Positions 44,200 through 53,882 are shown, counted from the stretch's first letter. The stretch: 64,000 nt of DNA from Flavobacterium anseongense (GCF_021608185.1 NZ_JAKIHN010000001.1:620001-684000); one strand, 5' to 3'. Notes: generated by a model not told the origin, from the sequence alone. Made by a program: numbers and translations.

Positions 44200-45357
44200 T
44201 TACTCTACCCAGGATTTATAATATTCTCCATCGTCTAATCCCATAGCTTCTTCGGTTACCATCAATGGACGGAACGTGTCCACCATCACGGCTAATTCTT
44301 GTGTTACGGTTTGGCCAATGCTTCTTTCCATTGCGCCTGGTGCCGGACCGTGTGGAATTCCTTTTGGATGCAACGTAATATGTCCTTGTTCGATATTATT
44401 TCGTGACATAAAATCACCATCAACGTAGTACAAAACCTCATCGCTGTCAATATTGCTGTGATTGTATGGTGCCGGAATTGCTTTTGGATGGTAATCATAA
44501 ACCCTTGGACAGAACGAGCAAACCACAAAAGTTGCCGTTTCAAATGTTTGATGAACCGGTGGCGGTTGATGCACACGACCTGTTATTGGCTCAAAATTAT
44601 GGATACTGAAACCGTATGGGAAATTATATCCGTCCCAACCAATCACATCAAAAGGATGAGTAGCATATACCATTTCGTGTATCATACCTTCTTTTTTGAT
44701 TTTGATTGTGAAATCTCCTTTTTCATCGTGCGTCTCCAACTCGGTTGGCAGTTTAAAATCTCGTTCGCAAAAAGGGGAATGTTCTAAATGTTGTCCGGAT
44801 GCGTTTTTATATCTTTTCGGTGTATAAAATGGCGTATATGATTCTACATAAAACAATCGGTTATCGGAACTTTCGAATTCGATTTGATAAATCATTCCGC
44901 GTGGAATGATAAGATAATCTCCGTATTCGAATGAAATATTACCCATCATCGTGCGCAATTTTCCTTTTCCTTTGTGAATGAAAATCATTTCATCTGCATC
45001 GGCGTTTTTGTAGAAATAAGTTGTGAGTGACTTTCTTGGAGCCGCAAGTCCAATAATGCAATCGCGGTTAACGAGCATGGCTTTCCGGCTATCGAGGAAA
45101 TCATCTTCGGGTTTTAATTCGAAACCTTTCAGCAGCAATGACTTTATATTTTTGCCTATGGCAATTTTGGGTTCTACTGAATATGATTTGGTTATTTCCT
45201 TGACTTGTGTTGGTCTGTGAACGTGATACAGCAGAGAAGCATGACCGTGAAATCCTTCGGTGCCAAAAAGCTGTTCGTAATAGAAACCTCCGTTGGGTTT
45301 TTCAAACTGCACGTGTCTTTTTTGTGGGAAATCGCCAAGTTTATGATATAGTGGCAT
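44200..45357 (-). CDS. hmgA: homogentisate 1,2-dioxygenase
   Basis: The 385-residue cupin-type iron enzyme opens homogentisate to maleylacetoacetate. Motifs are PPPVHQTFETATFVVCSFCPR, HPKAIPAPYNHSN and ITLHPKGIPHGPAPGAMERS, which contain the expected His and Glu ligands. The start at 45357 (MPLYHKLGDFPQ) was chosen; the upstream in-frame ATG at 45381 adds an unrelated FNLIIII segment. With HPPD it supplies two successive steps of tyrosine catabolism. Maleylacetoacetate isomerase and fumarylacetoacetase are not in the window. Confidence 0.94.
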   Translation of the reverse strand: MPLYHKLGDFPQKRHVQFEKPNGGFYYEQLFGTEGFHGHASLLYHVHRPTQVKEITKSYSVEPKIAIGKNIKSLLLKGFELKPEDDFLDSRKAMLVNRDCIIGLAAPRKSLTTYFYKNADADEMIFIHKGKGKLRTMMGNISFEYGDYLIIPRGMIYQIEFESSDNRLFYVESYTPFYTPKRYKNASGQHLEHSPFCERDFKLPTELETHDEKGDFTIKIKKEGMIHEMVYATHPFDVIGWDGYNFPYGFSIHNFEPITGRVHQPPPVHQTFETATFVVCSFCPRVYDYHPKAIPAPYNHSNIDSDEVLYYVDGDFMSRNNIEQGHITLHPKGIPHGPAPGAMERSIGQTVTQELAVMVDTFRPLMVTEEAMGLDDGEYYKSWVE

Positions 45358-45622
45358 AATAATAATGATTAAATTAAACAATGTGAAAATGTAGCAATTG
45401 GTATATTGTTACATTGAATAATTGATCCATTGATTAACTCATTCCGGATTTCTCTTAATCAGAAATTTTAAATGTGCTAGCAAATTATTCCAAGTAGTTT
45501 TCATGTACACAAATATCGGAAAAATATAAATGCTGAAAATGATATTTATCAATTTTTAATAAAACAAAAAAGGATTGAAGAGCGAACCCTTTAATCCTTT
45601 TGTGATTTATATTTTCAGAAAA
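45358..45622. other. gene-free spacer, 265 nt
   Basis: Between hmgA and the APC permease gene I see only the permease terminator at its left end (45566-45602) and AT-rich sequence with several TTGAT/ATCAA steps. There is no ORF, promoter pair or other structured element that I could support. Confidence 0.5.
45566..45602 (-). terminator. intrinsic terminator of the APC permease gene
   Basis: On the minus strand AAAAGGATT pairs with AATCCTTTT across a 17-nt interior, followed by TTGTTTT, 20 nt after the stop. Confidence 0.75.
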
Positions 45623-47098
45623 TTATTCTTTATCATTATTCAGTCTGCTATTTTTCTTGCTGTAGCCAAAATAAACAACAAAACCGATAGCTAACCAACC
45701 GATAAGTCTTAACCAGTTTGTCCAGCCTAATCCATAAATCATAGCAAGACAAACAATTATCCCTAAAATTGGTACTAATGGCACCAATGGTGTTTTAAAT
45801 TCGCGTTTCATATCAGGCTCTGTTTTTCTTAAAACAATAACCGAAATACAAACCAATATAAAGGCAAAAAGTGTTCCTATACTTGTCATATCACCAACAA
45901 TATCCCCCGGAATAAATGCGGCAAATAATCCAACAATTACCAAAATTACCAAGTTAGCTTTGTATGGTGTTTTGAATTTTGGATGTACATCACTGAATGA
46001 CTTTGGCAACAAACCATCTTTACCCATTGAGTAAAATACTCTTGACTGACCTAATAGCATTACTAAAATTACAGATGAGAATCCGGCTAATATTGCCACA
46101 GTTACGAACTGAGCCAACCATTCAAATCCCGGCATTGCCGAAGTTATCGCATTAGCAACAGATGCTTCTTTTCCGCCTGTTCTAAAAAACTCAACCGATT
46201 CAAGACCTGTCAATACATGAGCAAAAAGAATATACAAAACAGTACAAACTGCCAAAGATCCGAGGATTCCAATTGGCATATCGCGTTTTGGGTTTTTGGT
46301 TTCCTGAGCTGCTGTGCTCACCGCATCAAATCCGATGAAAGCGAAGAAGACCGTTCCTGCCGCGCCTAGAATTCCCATAATTCCTCCAAAACTATGACCA
46401 ACACCGTGTTCGTCTGTAAAGATTCCCGGTTCAGGTATATAAGGCGTATGATTTTCAGGTTTTACAAAATGCCATCCAAAAATTATAATCATAACAACAA
46501 TCGCCACCTTAACTACTACAATAATTCCGTTTACAAAAGCAGATTCTTGTGTTCCTTTGATTAAAAGCAAACTGATGGCAGCTACGATAAACAGTGCAGG
46601 CAGGTTAATTATTCCGCTTATACCATCGGCTGAAGTTTGAAAAGGAGAATGACACCACTCATACGGAATTGGGCTCACATGGAGCACATTGACCAGAAGG
46701 TTATTGAGGTATTCACTCCATGCGATACCAACAGTAGCTGCTCCAACGGCATATTCTAATATTAAATCCCAACCGATAATCCATGCTAGGAATTCACCCA
46801 TAGTAGCATAAGTGTAAGTATAAGCACTTCCGGCAATAGGAATAGAAGAGGACAATTCGGCATAACACAAACCTGCCAAAGCACAACCAATGGCTGCAAC
46901 GATGAAACCAATGGTAACTGATGGCCCGGCATTTTGAGCTGCGGCTGTTGCTGTTCTAACAAAAAGTCCGGCACCGATGATTGCTCCAATTCCAAGAGCG
47001 ACCAGTGACCAAGCGGTCAGTGTTCTTTTTAATCCTTTTTCAGATTCAGACGCTTCAGCAAGTAACAGCGCCATAGGTTTTCTTTTCCAAATAGACAT
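45623..47098 (-). CDS. APC superfamily amino acid permease (cationic amino acid transporter-like)
   Basis: The 491-residue inner-membrane protein has about 12-14 helices. LTAWSLVALGIGAIIGAGLFVRT carries the APC helix-1 unwound glycine motif (split here: GIGAIIGAG). The segment FFAFIGFDAVSTAAQETKNP and a long KDGLLPKSFSDVHPK loop fit the CAT/YfnA-type group. Substrate probably basic or branched amino acids. Strict assignment is not possible. A TATATTTG box sits 30 nt upstream. Confidence 0.92.
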   Translation of the reverse strand: MSIWKRKPMALLLAEASESEKGLKRTLTAWSLVALGIGAIIGAGLFVRTATAAAQNAGPSVTIGFIVAAIGCALAGLCYAELSSSIPIAGSAYTYTYATMGEFLAWIIGWDLILEYAVGAATVGIAWSEYLNNLLVNVLHVSPIPYEWCHSPFQTSADGISGIINLPALFIVAAISLLLIKGTQESAFVNGIIVVVKVAIVVMIIIFGWHFVKPENHTPYIPEPGIFTDEHGVGHSFGGIMGILGAAGTVFFAFIGFDAVSTAAQETKNPKRDMPIGILGSLAVCTVLYILFAHVLTGLESVEFFRTGGKEASVANAITSAMPGFEWLAQFVTVAILAGFSSVILVMLLGQSRVFYSMGKDGLLPKSFSDVHPKFKTPYKANLVILVIVGLFAAFIPGDIVGDMTSIGTLFAFILVCISVIVLRKTEPDMKREFKTPLVPLVPILGIIVCLAMIYGLGWTNWLRLIGWLAIGFVVYFGYSKKNSRLNNDKE

Positions 47099-47128
47099 AT
47101 TGTGGTTTTTTAGTTAAAAAATAGTATT

Positions 47129-47136
47129 CAAATATA
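47129..47136 (-). promoter_or_regulatory. -7 box (TATATTTG) of the APC permease gene
   Basis: On the minus strand TATATTTG, 30 nt before the ATG at 47098. No TTG at standard spacing. Confidence 0.5.
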
Positions 47137-47178
47137 GTTTTTTATGTGTGAAATATATAAAAATGTTTTTCGGTTTTT

Positions 47179-49392
47179 TTAAAACCAAAAGCCAATGCTA
47201 AAATAAGTAAATCCTTTAGTCAGTTCGGGCGACCAGGAATATTTGATTTCGATTGGTCCAACAACTGATTCTAAAGCATATCCGATAGCATAGCCTGTAT
47301 ATTTTGGTTTTGATAACCAATCCCCGTTCTCGAATAAATCATCTTCGGCATTGGCATAGTTTGCAGCAAAATTTATGTGATTCTTTTTGTAAATCTCATA
47401 ATCCAAAGTGAAGCATGATTTAATATAACTATCTGCCGATATACTCAAAAAATCGTATCCATAAAAATGTTTGAAATTATTAATTGTATTAAAACCGTAA
47501 CCTCCTAAAACAAAGTCGAAAAAGTGAACACTATCTTCACCAATAATAAAACCGGCTTCTGACTGTACTTTTAATGTTATCTTGTTATAAAAAGTTTTGA
47601 CAATTCCGATTTCCCCTTTTGCAATTGAATAGCGATTGAATTCTTTTGTGTAATCGGAAGAAAATAAATAGGATTGAATATCTCCGGAAAACAACCATCC
47701 TTTTTTTGGAAATAGTTTATTGTCAAAAGAATCGTATTTCATATAACCAAAAACACTTGCATAAGTACTTTTCTCAAACGTTGGATTAATTTGTCCCAAA
47801 TTCTCTGATTCTATTTTTAAATATTTATGCTCTATTCCGGCTCCAATTAAAAACTTTTGAATGAAAACAGTTTGCAGGTACGCTTGATTCGTTAAATCTG
47901 AAAAATCAATATTGATTGTGCTTAATCCTAATTGCGTTAACAATTCCCCGTTTCTAAAATCGGTACTAACGTTTTTGTTAAAAGTATTGTAGCGTGATTT
48001 GAAACCAAAACTCCAATAGAAACCATTGTCTATATAGTAATCAAAATTGTATCGGATGTTATCCCCAAGTCCAATATCGAGTGATGCTACATCATTTTTA
48101 AACAGTGATTTTTTTTGGGTAATATTCGCCAAAACTGCACTTTTGTACAAGCCGTCATAATGAAGCCCGAACTTCAAAAAGGTTTTCGTCGTATTCTCAG
48201 TCAAACTCAATTTTAATTCATCTTCGTCTTGATTTTTCTCAATGGTGTAGCTAATTCTGCTAAAATTTTGAGTTGCATTTAAGTTGTTAATTCCCGTTTT
48301 CAAATCTTCATAACTTATTTTACTCCCGCTTTTAAAATGCAGTTTTCCCAGCATATAAGCTCTGGTATAATTATCCAATTTGTTTATGGAAATACTTTTT
48401 ATTTGTAAAAAATCCTTTTCAACCTTCATTTTATTAGGTTGATATGTTCCTGTTGTATCACCAAGTTTTTTAATTTGTTCATAAACCCCAAAAGCAGCAG
48501 CTTCGCCTTTCTTGATAATTTCTCTTCCTTCATCAAAAGAAATTACACCATAATCAGAAACATCGGGTTTAATATAAATATCGGTTAGTTTAACCTTATC
48601 TTTCATCATCTTTATCATGTCCAAATTTGTTATTTGAACCAAAATTCGAGTAGCATCTTTCAGCGAAGTTCTATCTTTCAAATCGTCCTGAACATCTACT
48701 CCAATGATGATATCTGCTCCCATTTTCCGGATTTCTTCTACAGGATAATTATTAACAACGCCACCATCAATCAAAAGTTTACCGTCAATTTCTACCGGGG
48801 AAAATAACGATGGAAAAGCCGAACTGGCTAACATCGCTTGCGCCAAATAACCATTTTGCAAAACCACTTGCTCGCCTTTTTCGATATCCGTAGCGACACA
48901 TAAAAACGGAATGGGAAGTTTATTAAAATCGGTAACGTTCCTTACATTATGCGTAAGTTTTGATAACAAATTATAATTATACATTCCTTTAGAAAGCGCT
49001 ATTGGAATGCCTATTTTGAGTTTATTAAAAGGAAGTGTGATTGCATACATTTCATCGTTGCGCTTTTCATAAAAGTTTTTGGATGAACGTGGAATGTAAT
49101 CCTGAAGCAACTGATCAAAGTCGGTATTATAAAAAATTGAATCTATTTGAGTCGCATTATAACCCGAAGCGTACAAACCGCCAACAACAGCGCCCATACT
49201 TGTACCGCCAATATAATCGATTTTTACGCCTGCCTGTTCTAATACTTTTAAGACGCCAATATGTGCAAATCCTTTGGCACCACCACCACTAAGCACCAAA
49301 CCAATTTTTGGCCGGTTTTTTTTAATAGTGTCTTGAGCAACAATAGTCTGAAGGAAAAAAATACCAATAAAAACAAGTATTATTTTTTTCAT
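47179..49392 (-). CDS. patatin-like phospholipase with Omp85-type beta-barrel
   Basis: The 737-residue product has a signal peptide (about residues 1-19). A patatin domain follows with oxyanion hole SGGGAKGFAHIG, nucleophile GTSMG and catalytic Asp in LIDGGVVNNYP. Next come a POTRA-like segment (about 350-440) and a C-terminal surface-antigen/BamA-type beta-barrel ending in GFTYFSIGFWF, with the terminal Phe typical of outer-membrane insertion. The layout matches PlpD-like type Vd systems but with a Bacteroidetes barrel. Predicted outer-membrane phospholipase. It lies 8 nt after uvrC on the same strand. Confidence 0.92.
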   Translation of the reverse strand: MKKIILVFIGIFFLQTIVAQDTIKKNRPKIGLVLSGGGAKGFAHIGVLKVLEQAGVKIDYIGGTSMGAVVGGLYASGYNATQIDSIFYNTDFDQLLQDYIPRSSKNFYEKRNDEMYAITLPFNKLKIGIPIALSKGMYNYNLLSKLTHNVRNVTDFNKLPIPFLCVATDIEKGEQVVLQNGYLAQAMLASSAFPSLFSPVEIDGKLLIDGGVVNNYPVEEIRKMGADIIIGVDVQDDLKDRTSLKDATRILVQITNLDMIKMMKDKVKLTDIYIKPDVSDYGVISFDEGREIIKKGEAAAFGVYEQIKKLGDTTGTYQPNKMKVEKDFLQIKSISINKLDNYTRAYMLGKLHFKSGSKISYEDLKTGINNLNATQNFSRISYTIEKNQDEDELKLSLTENTTKTFLKFGLHYDGLYKSAVLANITQKKSLFKNDVASLDIGLGDNIRYNFDYYIDNGFYWSFGFKSRYNTFNKNVSTDFRNGELLTQLGLSTINIDFSDLTNQAYLQTVFIQKFLIGAGIEHKYLKIESENLGQINPTFEKSTYASVFGYMKYDSFDNKLFPKKGWLFSGDIQSYLFSSDYTKEFNRYSIAKGEIGIVKTFYNKITLKVQSEAGFIIGEDSVHFFDFVLGGYGFNTINNFKHFYGYDFLSISADSYIKSCFTLDYEIYKKNHINFAANYANAEDDLFENGDWLSKPKYTGYAIGYALESVVGPIEIKYSWSPELTKGFTYFSIGFWF

Positions 49393-49400
49393 AAAACGGG

Positions 49401-51200
49401 TTAGGGTTTACTTATGTTGTAAAATTCGGAAATTTTTTTGGCTTTTGATACTCCGACAACATCAGAAATTTCTTTTTCTGTGGCTAATTTCAATCTTTTA
49501 ACACTTTTGAAATGTTTTAATAACGTGAGCATGGTCTTTTCGCCAATTCCAGGAATCAGTTCTATGGTCGAATTTAATGCCGATTTACTTCGCTTATCGC
49601 GATGATGTGTAATTCCGAAACGATGTGCTTCGTTACGCAACTGCTGAATAATTTTTAAGGTTTCCGATTTTTTATCCAGATACAGTGGAACTGAATCACC
49701 CGGATAAAACAATTCTTCCAGTCGTTTGGCAATTCCGATGATGGCAATTTTTCCTCGTAAGCCTAAATCATCAATGCTTTTCAATGCCGATGACAATTGC
49801 CCTTTCCCACCATCAATAATGATTAATTGCGGCAACGATTGTTTTTCGTCCAAAAGACGTTTGTATCTTCTGTAAACCACTTCTTCCATTGATGCAAAAT
49901 CATTTGGTCCTTCAACGGTTTTGATATTGAAATGACGATAGTCTTTTTTACTTGGTTTACCATCTTTAAAAACCACACAAGCCGAAACCGGATTCGTCCC
50001 CTGAATATTCGAGTTATCAAAACATTCAATATGTCTAGGCTCAACCGAAAGTCGTAAATCCTTCTGCATTTGTGCCATAATTCTATTGGTATGGCGTTCC
50101 GGATCTGTAATCTGAATTTGTTTCAGTTGCTCCAATCGTTGGTATTTTGCATTTCTTTCGGAAAGGTCAAGAATTTGTTTTTTGTCTCCGAGTTGTGGCA
50201 CAGTAACTTTTATTTTATCGCCAAAATCTAAAGCAAACGGCAAAATAATCTCTTTGGATGTCAGGTTAAAGCGTTCCCGAAGTTCAACAACTGCAAGTTC
50301 TAATAACTCTTCATCGGTTTCATCTAATTTCTTTTTGAGTTCCAATGTGAATGAGCGAATGATGGCGCCATGCGAAATCTGTAAAAAATTGACGTAAGCC
50401 ATTGCTTCATCCGAAACAATCGAGAACACATCTATGTTGGAAATCTTTGGATTAAGAACAGTAGAATATGACTGATAATTTTCTAAAACAGCTATCTTTT
50501 CTTTGATTTTTTGAGCGGCTTCAAATTTCATTTCTGCTGCAAAATCATTCATCTGCTTTTTGAAATCACGCATGCTGTCTTTGAAGTTTCCTTTCAGAAT
50601 CTGACGAATCGCTTCAACTTGTTTCTGATAGTTTTCTATAGTTTCCAATCCTTCACATGGGCCTTTGCAATTCCCTATGTGATATTCCAAACACACTTTA
50701 AATTTGCCCGATTTGATGTTGCTTTCGCTCAAATCATAGTTACAGGTCCGCAACGGGTACAACTCTTTAATCAAATCTAAAATAGTATTTACCGTTTTAA
50801 AATTAGTGTACGGACCAAAATATTCTGAGCCGTCTTTAATCATTCTTCGCGTTGGAAATATTCGGGAAAAAGGTTCTTTTTTGATGCAAATCCACGGATA
50901 GGTTTTGTCATCGCGCAGCAAGACATTATAACGTGGCTGTAGTTTTTTTATCAGATTGTTTTCCAACAAAAGTGCATCCTGTTCCGATGAAACTACGATG
51001 TGTTTAATGGTAACAATCTTCCTGACCAACACGTTGGTTTTGGCGTTGTCATGAACTTTATTGAAATAGGAAGTAACTCTTTTTTTGAGATTTTTGGCTT
51101 TGCCAACATACAGTATTTTGCCTTCTTTATCATAATACTGATACACGCCGGGATTATCCGGAAGGGTTTGTATTTGAAGTTCGATAGAAGGAATTTCCAT
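49401..51200 (-). CDS. uvrC: excinuclease ABC subunit C
   Basis: The 599-residue dual-incision nuclease of nucleotide excision repair. It has a GIY-YIG domain (PGVYQYYDKEGKILYVGKAKNLKKR), a Cys cluster CNYD..CLEYHIGNCKGPC, a UVR motif (AAEMKFEAAQKIKEKIAVLE), an RNase H-like C-terminal nuclease (ECFDNSNIQGT) and a helix-hairpin-helix (IPGIGEKTMLTLL). The gene is upstream of the patatin gene and divergent from the cyclo-ligase gene. Confidence 0.97.
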   Translation of the reverse strand: MEIPSIELQIQTLPDNPGVYQYYDKEGKILYVGKAKNLKKRVTSYFNKVHDNAKTNVLVRKIVTIKHIVVSSEQDALLLENNLIKKLQPRYNVLLRDDKTYPWICIKKEPFSRIFPTRRMIKDGSEYFGPYTNFKTVNTILDLIKELYPLRTCNYDLSESNIKSGKFKVCLEYHIGNCKGPCEGLETIENYQKQVEAIRQILKGNFKDSMRDFKKQMNDFAAEMKFEAAQKIKEKIAVLENYQSYSTVLNPKISNIDVFSIVSDEAMAYVNFLQISHGAIIRSFTLELKKKLDETDEELLELAVVELRERFNLTSKEIILPFALDFGDKIKVTVPQLGDKKQILDLSERNAKYQRLEQLKQIQITDPERHTNRIMAQMQKDLRLSVEPRHIECFDNSNIQGTNPVSACVVFKDGKPSKKDYRHFNIKTVEGPNDFASMEEVVYRRYKRLLDEKQSLPQLIIIDGGKGQLSSALKSIDDLGLRGKIAIIGIAKRLEELFYPGDSVPLYLDKKSETLKIIQQLRNEAHRFGITHHRDKRSKSALNSTIELIPGIGEKTMLTLLKHFKSVKRLKLATEKEISDVVGVSKAKKISEFYNISKP

Positions 51201-51248
51201 GAAAGATTTAGGATTTGCGAATCAGGATTTAGGATTTTGAAACAATTT

Positions 51249-51256
51249 CAAAGTTA
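51249..51256 (-). promoter_or_regulatory. -7 box (TAACTTTG) of uvrC
   Basis: TAACTTTG on the minus strand, 48 nt before the uvrC ATG. No clear -33 element. It is back to back with the cyclo-ligase box. Confidence 0.45.
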
Positions 51257-51268
51257 TAAAAATTAAAG

Positions 51269-51276
51269 TACTTTTG
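51269..51276 (+). promoter_or_regulatory. -7 box (TACTTTTG) of the 5-FTHF cyclo-ligase gene
   Basis: TACTTTTG ends 4 nt (AAGT) before the ATG at 51281, so the message could be leaderless, as proposed for dinB. Confidence 0.5.
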
Positions 51277-51280
51277 AAGT

Positions 51281-51847
51281 ATGAATAAAAAAGAACTCCG
51301 AGCAAAATACAAAGCCTTGCGTCAGGAATTATCACCTGACAAAATTGAAGACAAGAGTTTGGCGATAGCCAATAAAATGTTGCAGCTAGACATTTGGGAG
51401 AAAACTTATTTTCATTTGTTTCTGACCATCGACGAACAAAAAGAAGTAGAAACCGAATTTATTCTTCAAATATTAGCAGGTAAAGACAAAGAAATTGTAG
51501 TGGCGAAAAGCAATTTTGAAACGCTTGAAATGACCAATTATTTATTGACCGACAATACTAAATTTCAAAAAAATAAATACAATATCTACGAACCTGCTGA
51601 CGGAATTGAAGTCCCAAACGCTAAAATTGAAGTAGTTTTTGTTCCGCTTTTAGCTTATGATAAACTTGGAAACAGAGTAGGCTATGGCAAAGGATTTTAC
51701 GACAACTTTCTCTCGAAATGTCCTGAAGATGTGATAAAAATTGGATTGTCCTTTTTTGGACCCGAAGAAACTATTGATGATGTTTCTCCAACTGATATTC
51801 GGTTAGATTATTGCGTAACGCCAACAACTAACTATTCGTTCCGATAG
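51281..51847 (+). CDS. 5-formyltetrahydrofolate cyclo-ligase
   Basis: The 188-residue ATP-dependent enzyme converts 5-formyl-THF to 5,10-methenyl-THF. It starts MNKKELRAKYKALRQELS and has the C-terminal substrate/nucleotide signature VPLLAYDKLGNRVGYGKGFYD. It is cytosolic and expressed alone. The 3' end overlaps the end of lspA by 20 bp in tail-to-tail orientation. Confidence 0.93.
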   Translation: MNKKELRAKYKALRQELSPDKIEDKSLAIANKMLQLDIWEKTYFHLFLTIDEQKEVETEFILQILAGKDKEIVVAKSNFETLEMTNYLLTDNTKFQKNKYNIYEPADGIEVPNAKIEVVFVPLLAYDKLGNRVGYGKGFYDNFLSKCPEDVIKIGLSFFGPEETIDDVSPTDIRLDYCVTPTTNYSFR

Positions 51848-52451
51848 AAGTCTTTTTAGCAAATGCTCTTTTGTTAAACACTATCAGAATTCCAACTCCA
51901 GTTGAAATCGCCATATCGGCAATGTTAAAAATAGCATTGAAAAATTTGAATGGATGTCCACCCCAAATTGGCAGCCATTCCGGGAAATTCCCTTCTATAA
52001 TTGGGAAATATAACATGTCGACTACTTTACCATGAAACCAAGTACCGTAAGGGTTCTCAGCGAATAAAGTTGCTAAGTTATTGTAGCTGTTATCGAAAAT
52101 AACACCATAAAAAACAGAATCTATAATATTCCCAACTGCACCGGCAAAAATTAAAGAAATGGCAACCATTAAATAATTAGAACTGTGTTTTGTGCTTGCA
52201 TCATACAGCCAATAACCTATTCCAAAAACGGCTAAAATTCTAAAAACGGTTAGTATTAATTTGCCATTAGCTCCCGGAATTTTTGCTCCCCAAGCCATTC
52301 CTTCGTTTTCTATCAGTAATATTTTAAACCAACTGGCAACGTCAATTTGTCCGGCTTCACCATAAACGAAATTGGTTTTGATATAAATTTTGACGAATTG
52401 GTCAACCAATAAAATAATGGCAATGATTAAAATGGAATTTCTTAAGGACAT
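51828..52451 (-). CDS. lspA: lipoprotein signal peptidase
   Basis: The 207-residue four-helix inner-membrane aspartyl protease cleaves prolipoproteins after diacylglyceryl transfer. The catalytic Asp residues lie in VGNIIDSVFYG and FNIADMAISTG. NEGMAWG is the first conserved loop. It would process the lipoproteins encoded in this window. The -7 box TATTTTTG is found 19 nt before the start. Confidence 0.95.
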   Translation of the reverse strand: MSLRNSILIIAIILLVDQFVKIYIKTNFVYGEAGQIDVASWFKILLIENEGMAWGAKIPGANGKLILTVFRILAVFGIGYWLYDASTKHSSNYLMVAISLIFAGAVGNIIDSVFYGVIFDNSYNNLATLFAENPYGTWFHGKVVDMLYFPIIEGNFPEWLPIWGGHPFKFFNAIFNIADMAISTGVGILIVFNKRAFAKKTSIGTNS

Positions 52452-52470
52452 TTCTTGGATTTTATTGGCG

Positions 52471-52478
52471 CAAAAATA
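52471..52478 (-). promoter_or_regulatory. -7 box (TATTTTTG) of lspA
   Basis: TATTTTTG on the minus strand. A TTG lies 14 nt upstream, shorter than consensus spacing. Confidence 0.45.
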
Positions 52479-52634
52479 ACAATATTATTATACAAAAGGC
52501 AGAATATTTTTTAGTTATAAATCTCATTCTATACATTTTATGGATGTTAGCAAAAGAATTGTTAACTTCACCATCAAAAGCAACCAAATTAGTTTTTTTT
52601 CATCCAAAAGAAACTAACCAATAAAAGACTGATT

Positions 52635-53882
52635 ATGAAAAAAATTTATTTATTCGCGGTTTGTATTTTTTCGATTTTCATTTCTTCATGTGATTCCGAT
52701 GATTCTCAAAAAGAACAAGCAAAATTTGCGGTTCCGACTTTAAAATCATTAGGTGCAATTAGAGCAAATATCTCTGTAAGCTCCGCAAGACAAACCAATT
52801 CTGACGGTAAAATTTATGTTGCCGAAAATTATCTTTTCTACATTGCAAAAGAACAAGGCGTTCATGTTTTTAACAACACTAATCCTGCTGCACCTGTAAA
52901 TATTGCGTTTATAAATATTGAAGGCGTTCATGATATTTCGGTGAAAGGAAATTATCTTTTTGCTGACAACTTTGTCGATTTATTGGTTTTTGATATAAGC
53001 AATATTCAAAATATCACTTTGGTAAGAACGGTAGAAAACACTATTGGTTTTAGCCCTGTTTATCCTGATGATGCTGAATTTTATGATTACACCGTTCATC
53101 CAACCGGAGACGAAATAATTACAGGTTTTGCTATTGAAATGAGAGACAGACCCGATGCTCAGGAAGTAATATGGGCAGAAGATGCTTTGGCATCATTTAA
53201 TAGTGCTGTTGGAAATGCTATTGGAACTGGCGGTTCGTATGCCCGTTTTCAGATAAGAAACAATGCGCTCTATACAATTGACTCTTATAAATTGAATGTT
53301 TTCAATATCACCAACCCGCTTACCACCTTTTTTGACAAAGAAGTATATATGACGCAATGGTTTGGTGGCGGAGAATTTGAAACCTTATTTATCCAGAAAA
53401 ATATATTATTTGTAGGTTCAACTACCGGAATGTATACGGTTGATGCCAGTGACGAGTTCAACCCTTATTTTGTTTCCGGATTTTCTCATGCAACAGCCTG
53501 CGATCCTGTAGTTGTTAATGAACATACTGCCTATATTACTGTTCGAGGCGGTTCATTCTGCGGTGCCATCGAAGATCAGATTAATGTTATCGATGTTACC
53601 GATATTGCTAATCCGACCTTACTATCAACGTATCTTATTGCTGAGCCTTATGGATTAGGAATTAAAAATGGTACGCTGTATGTTGGTTGCGGGAATAACG
53701 GATTGAAAGTATTTAATGCTGCTAATAGCGCTGGTCTTACTTTAGAAAATACTTATGAAGGAAATGTAAAAGACATCATTCCTTTAGACAACCATTTAAT
53801 TGTTATTGGTGATAATAAAATAACGCAATACAGTTATGGTCCTAATTTTACTCTGACACAGTTAAGTCAAATCAATTTATAA
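52635..53882 (+). CDS. LVIVD repeat lipoprotein (beta-propeller-like)
   Basis: The 415-residue product has a signal peptide and lipobox (FISSC, Cys19) with an acidic linker (DSDDSQKEQ). Repeats of LVIVD/LHVFN-type strands follow: GVHVFNNTNPAAPVNI, LLVFDISNIQNITLV, LNVFNITNPLTTF, INVIDVTDIANPTLL and LKVFNAANSAG. Such proteins form surface-exposed seven-bladed propellers of unknown function. Gene is flanked by convergent dksA-like and divergent lspA genes, interrupting what is often an ileS-dksA-lspA order in Flavobacteria. Confidence 0.85.
   Translation: MKKIYLFAVCIFSIFISSCDSDDSQKEQAKFAVPTLKSLGAIRANISVSSARQTNSDGKIYVAENYLFYIAKEQGVHVFNNTNPAAPVNIAFINIEGVHDISVKGNYLFADNFVDLLVFDISNIQNITLVRTVENTIGFSPVYPDDAEFYDYTVHPTGDEIITGFAIEMRDRPDAQEVIWAEDALASFNSAVGNAIGTGGSYARFQIRNNALYTIDSYKLNVFNITNPLTTFFDKEVYMTQWFGGGEFETLFIQKNILFVGSTTGMYTVDASDEFNPYFVSGFSHATACDPVVVNEHTAYITVRGGSFCGAIEDQINVIDVTDIANPTLLSTYLIAEPYGLGIKNGTLYVGCGNNGLKVFNAANSAGLTLENTYEGNVKDIIPLDNHLIVIGDNKITQYSYGPNFTLTQLSQINL

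Noticed and set aside
51208-51240. GATTTAGGATT repeated twice in the uvrC upstream spacer
   Set aside because: A low-complexity AT-rich duplication with no structure or known role.
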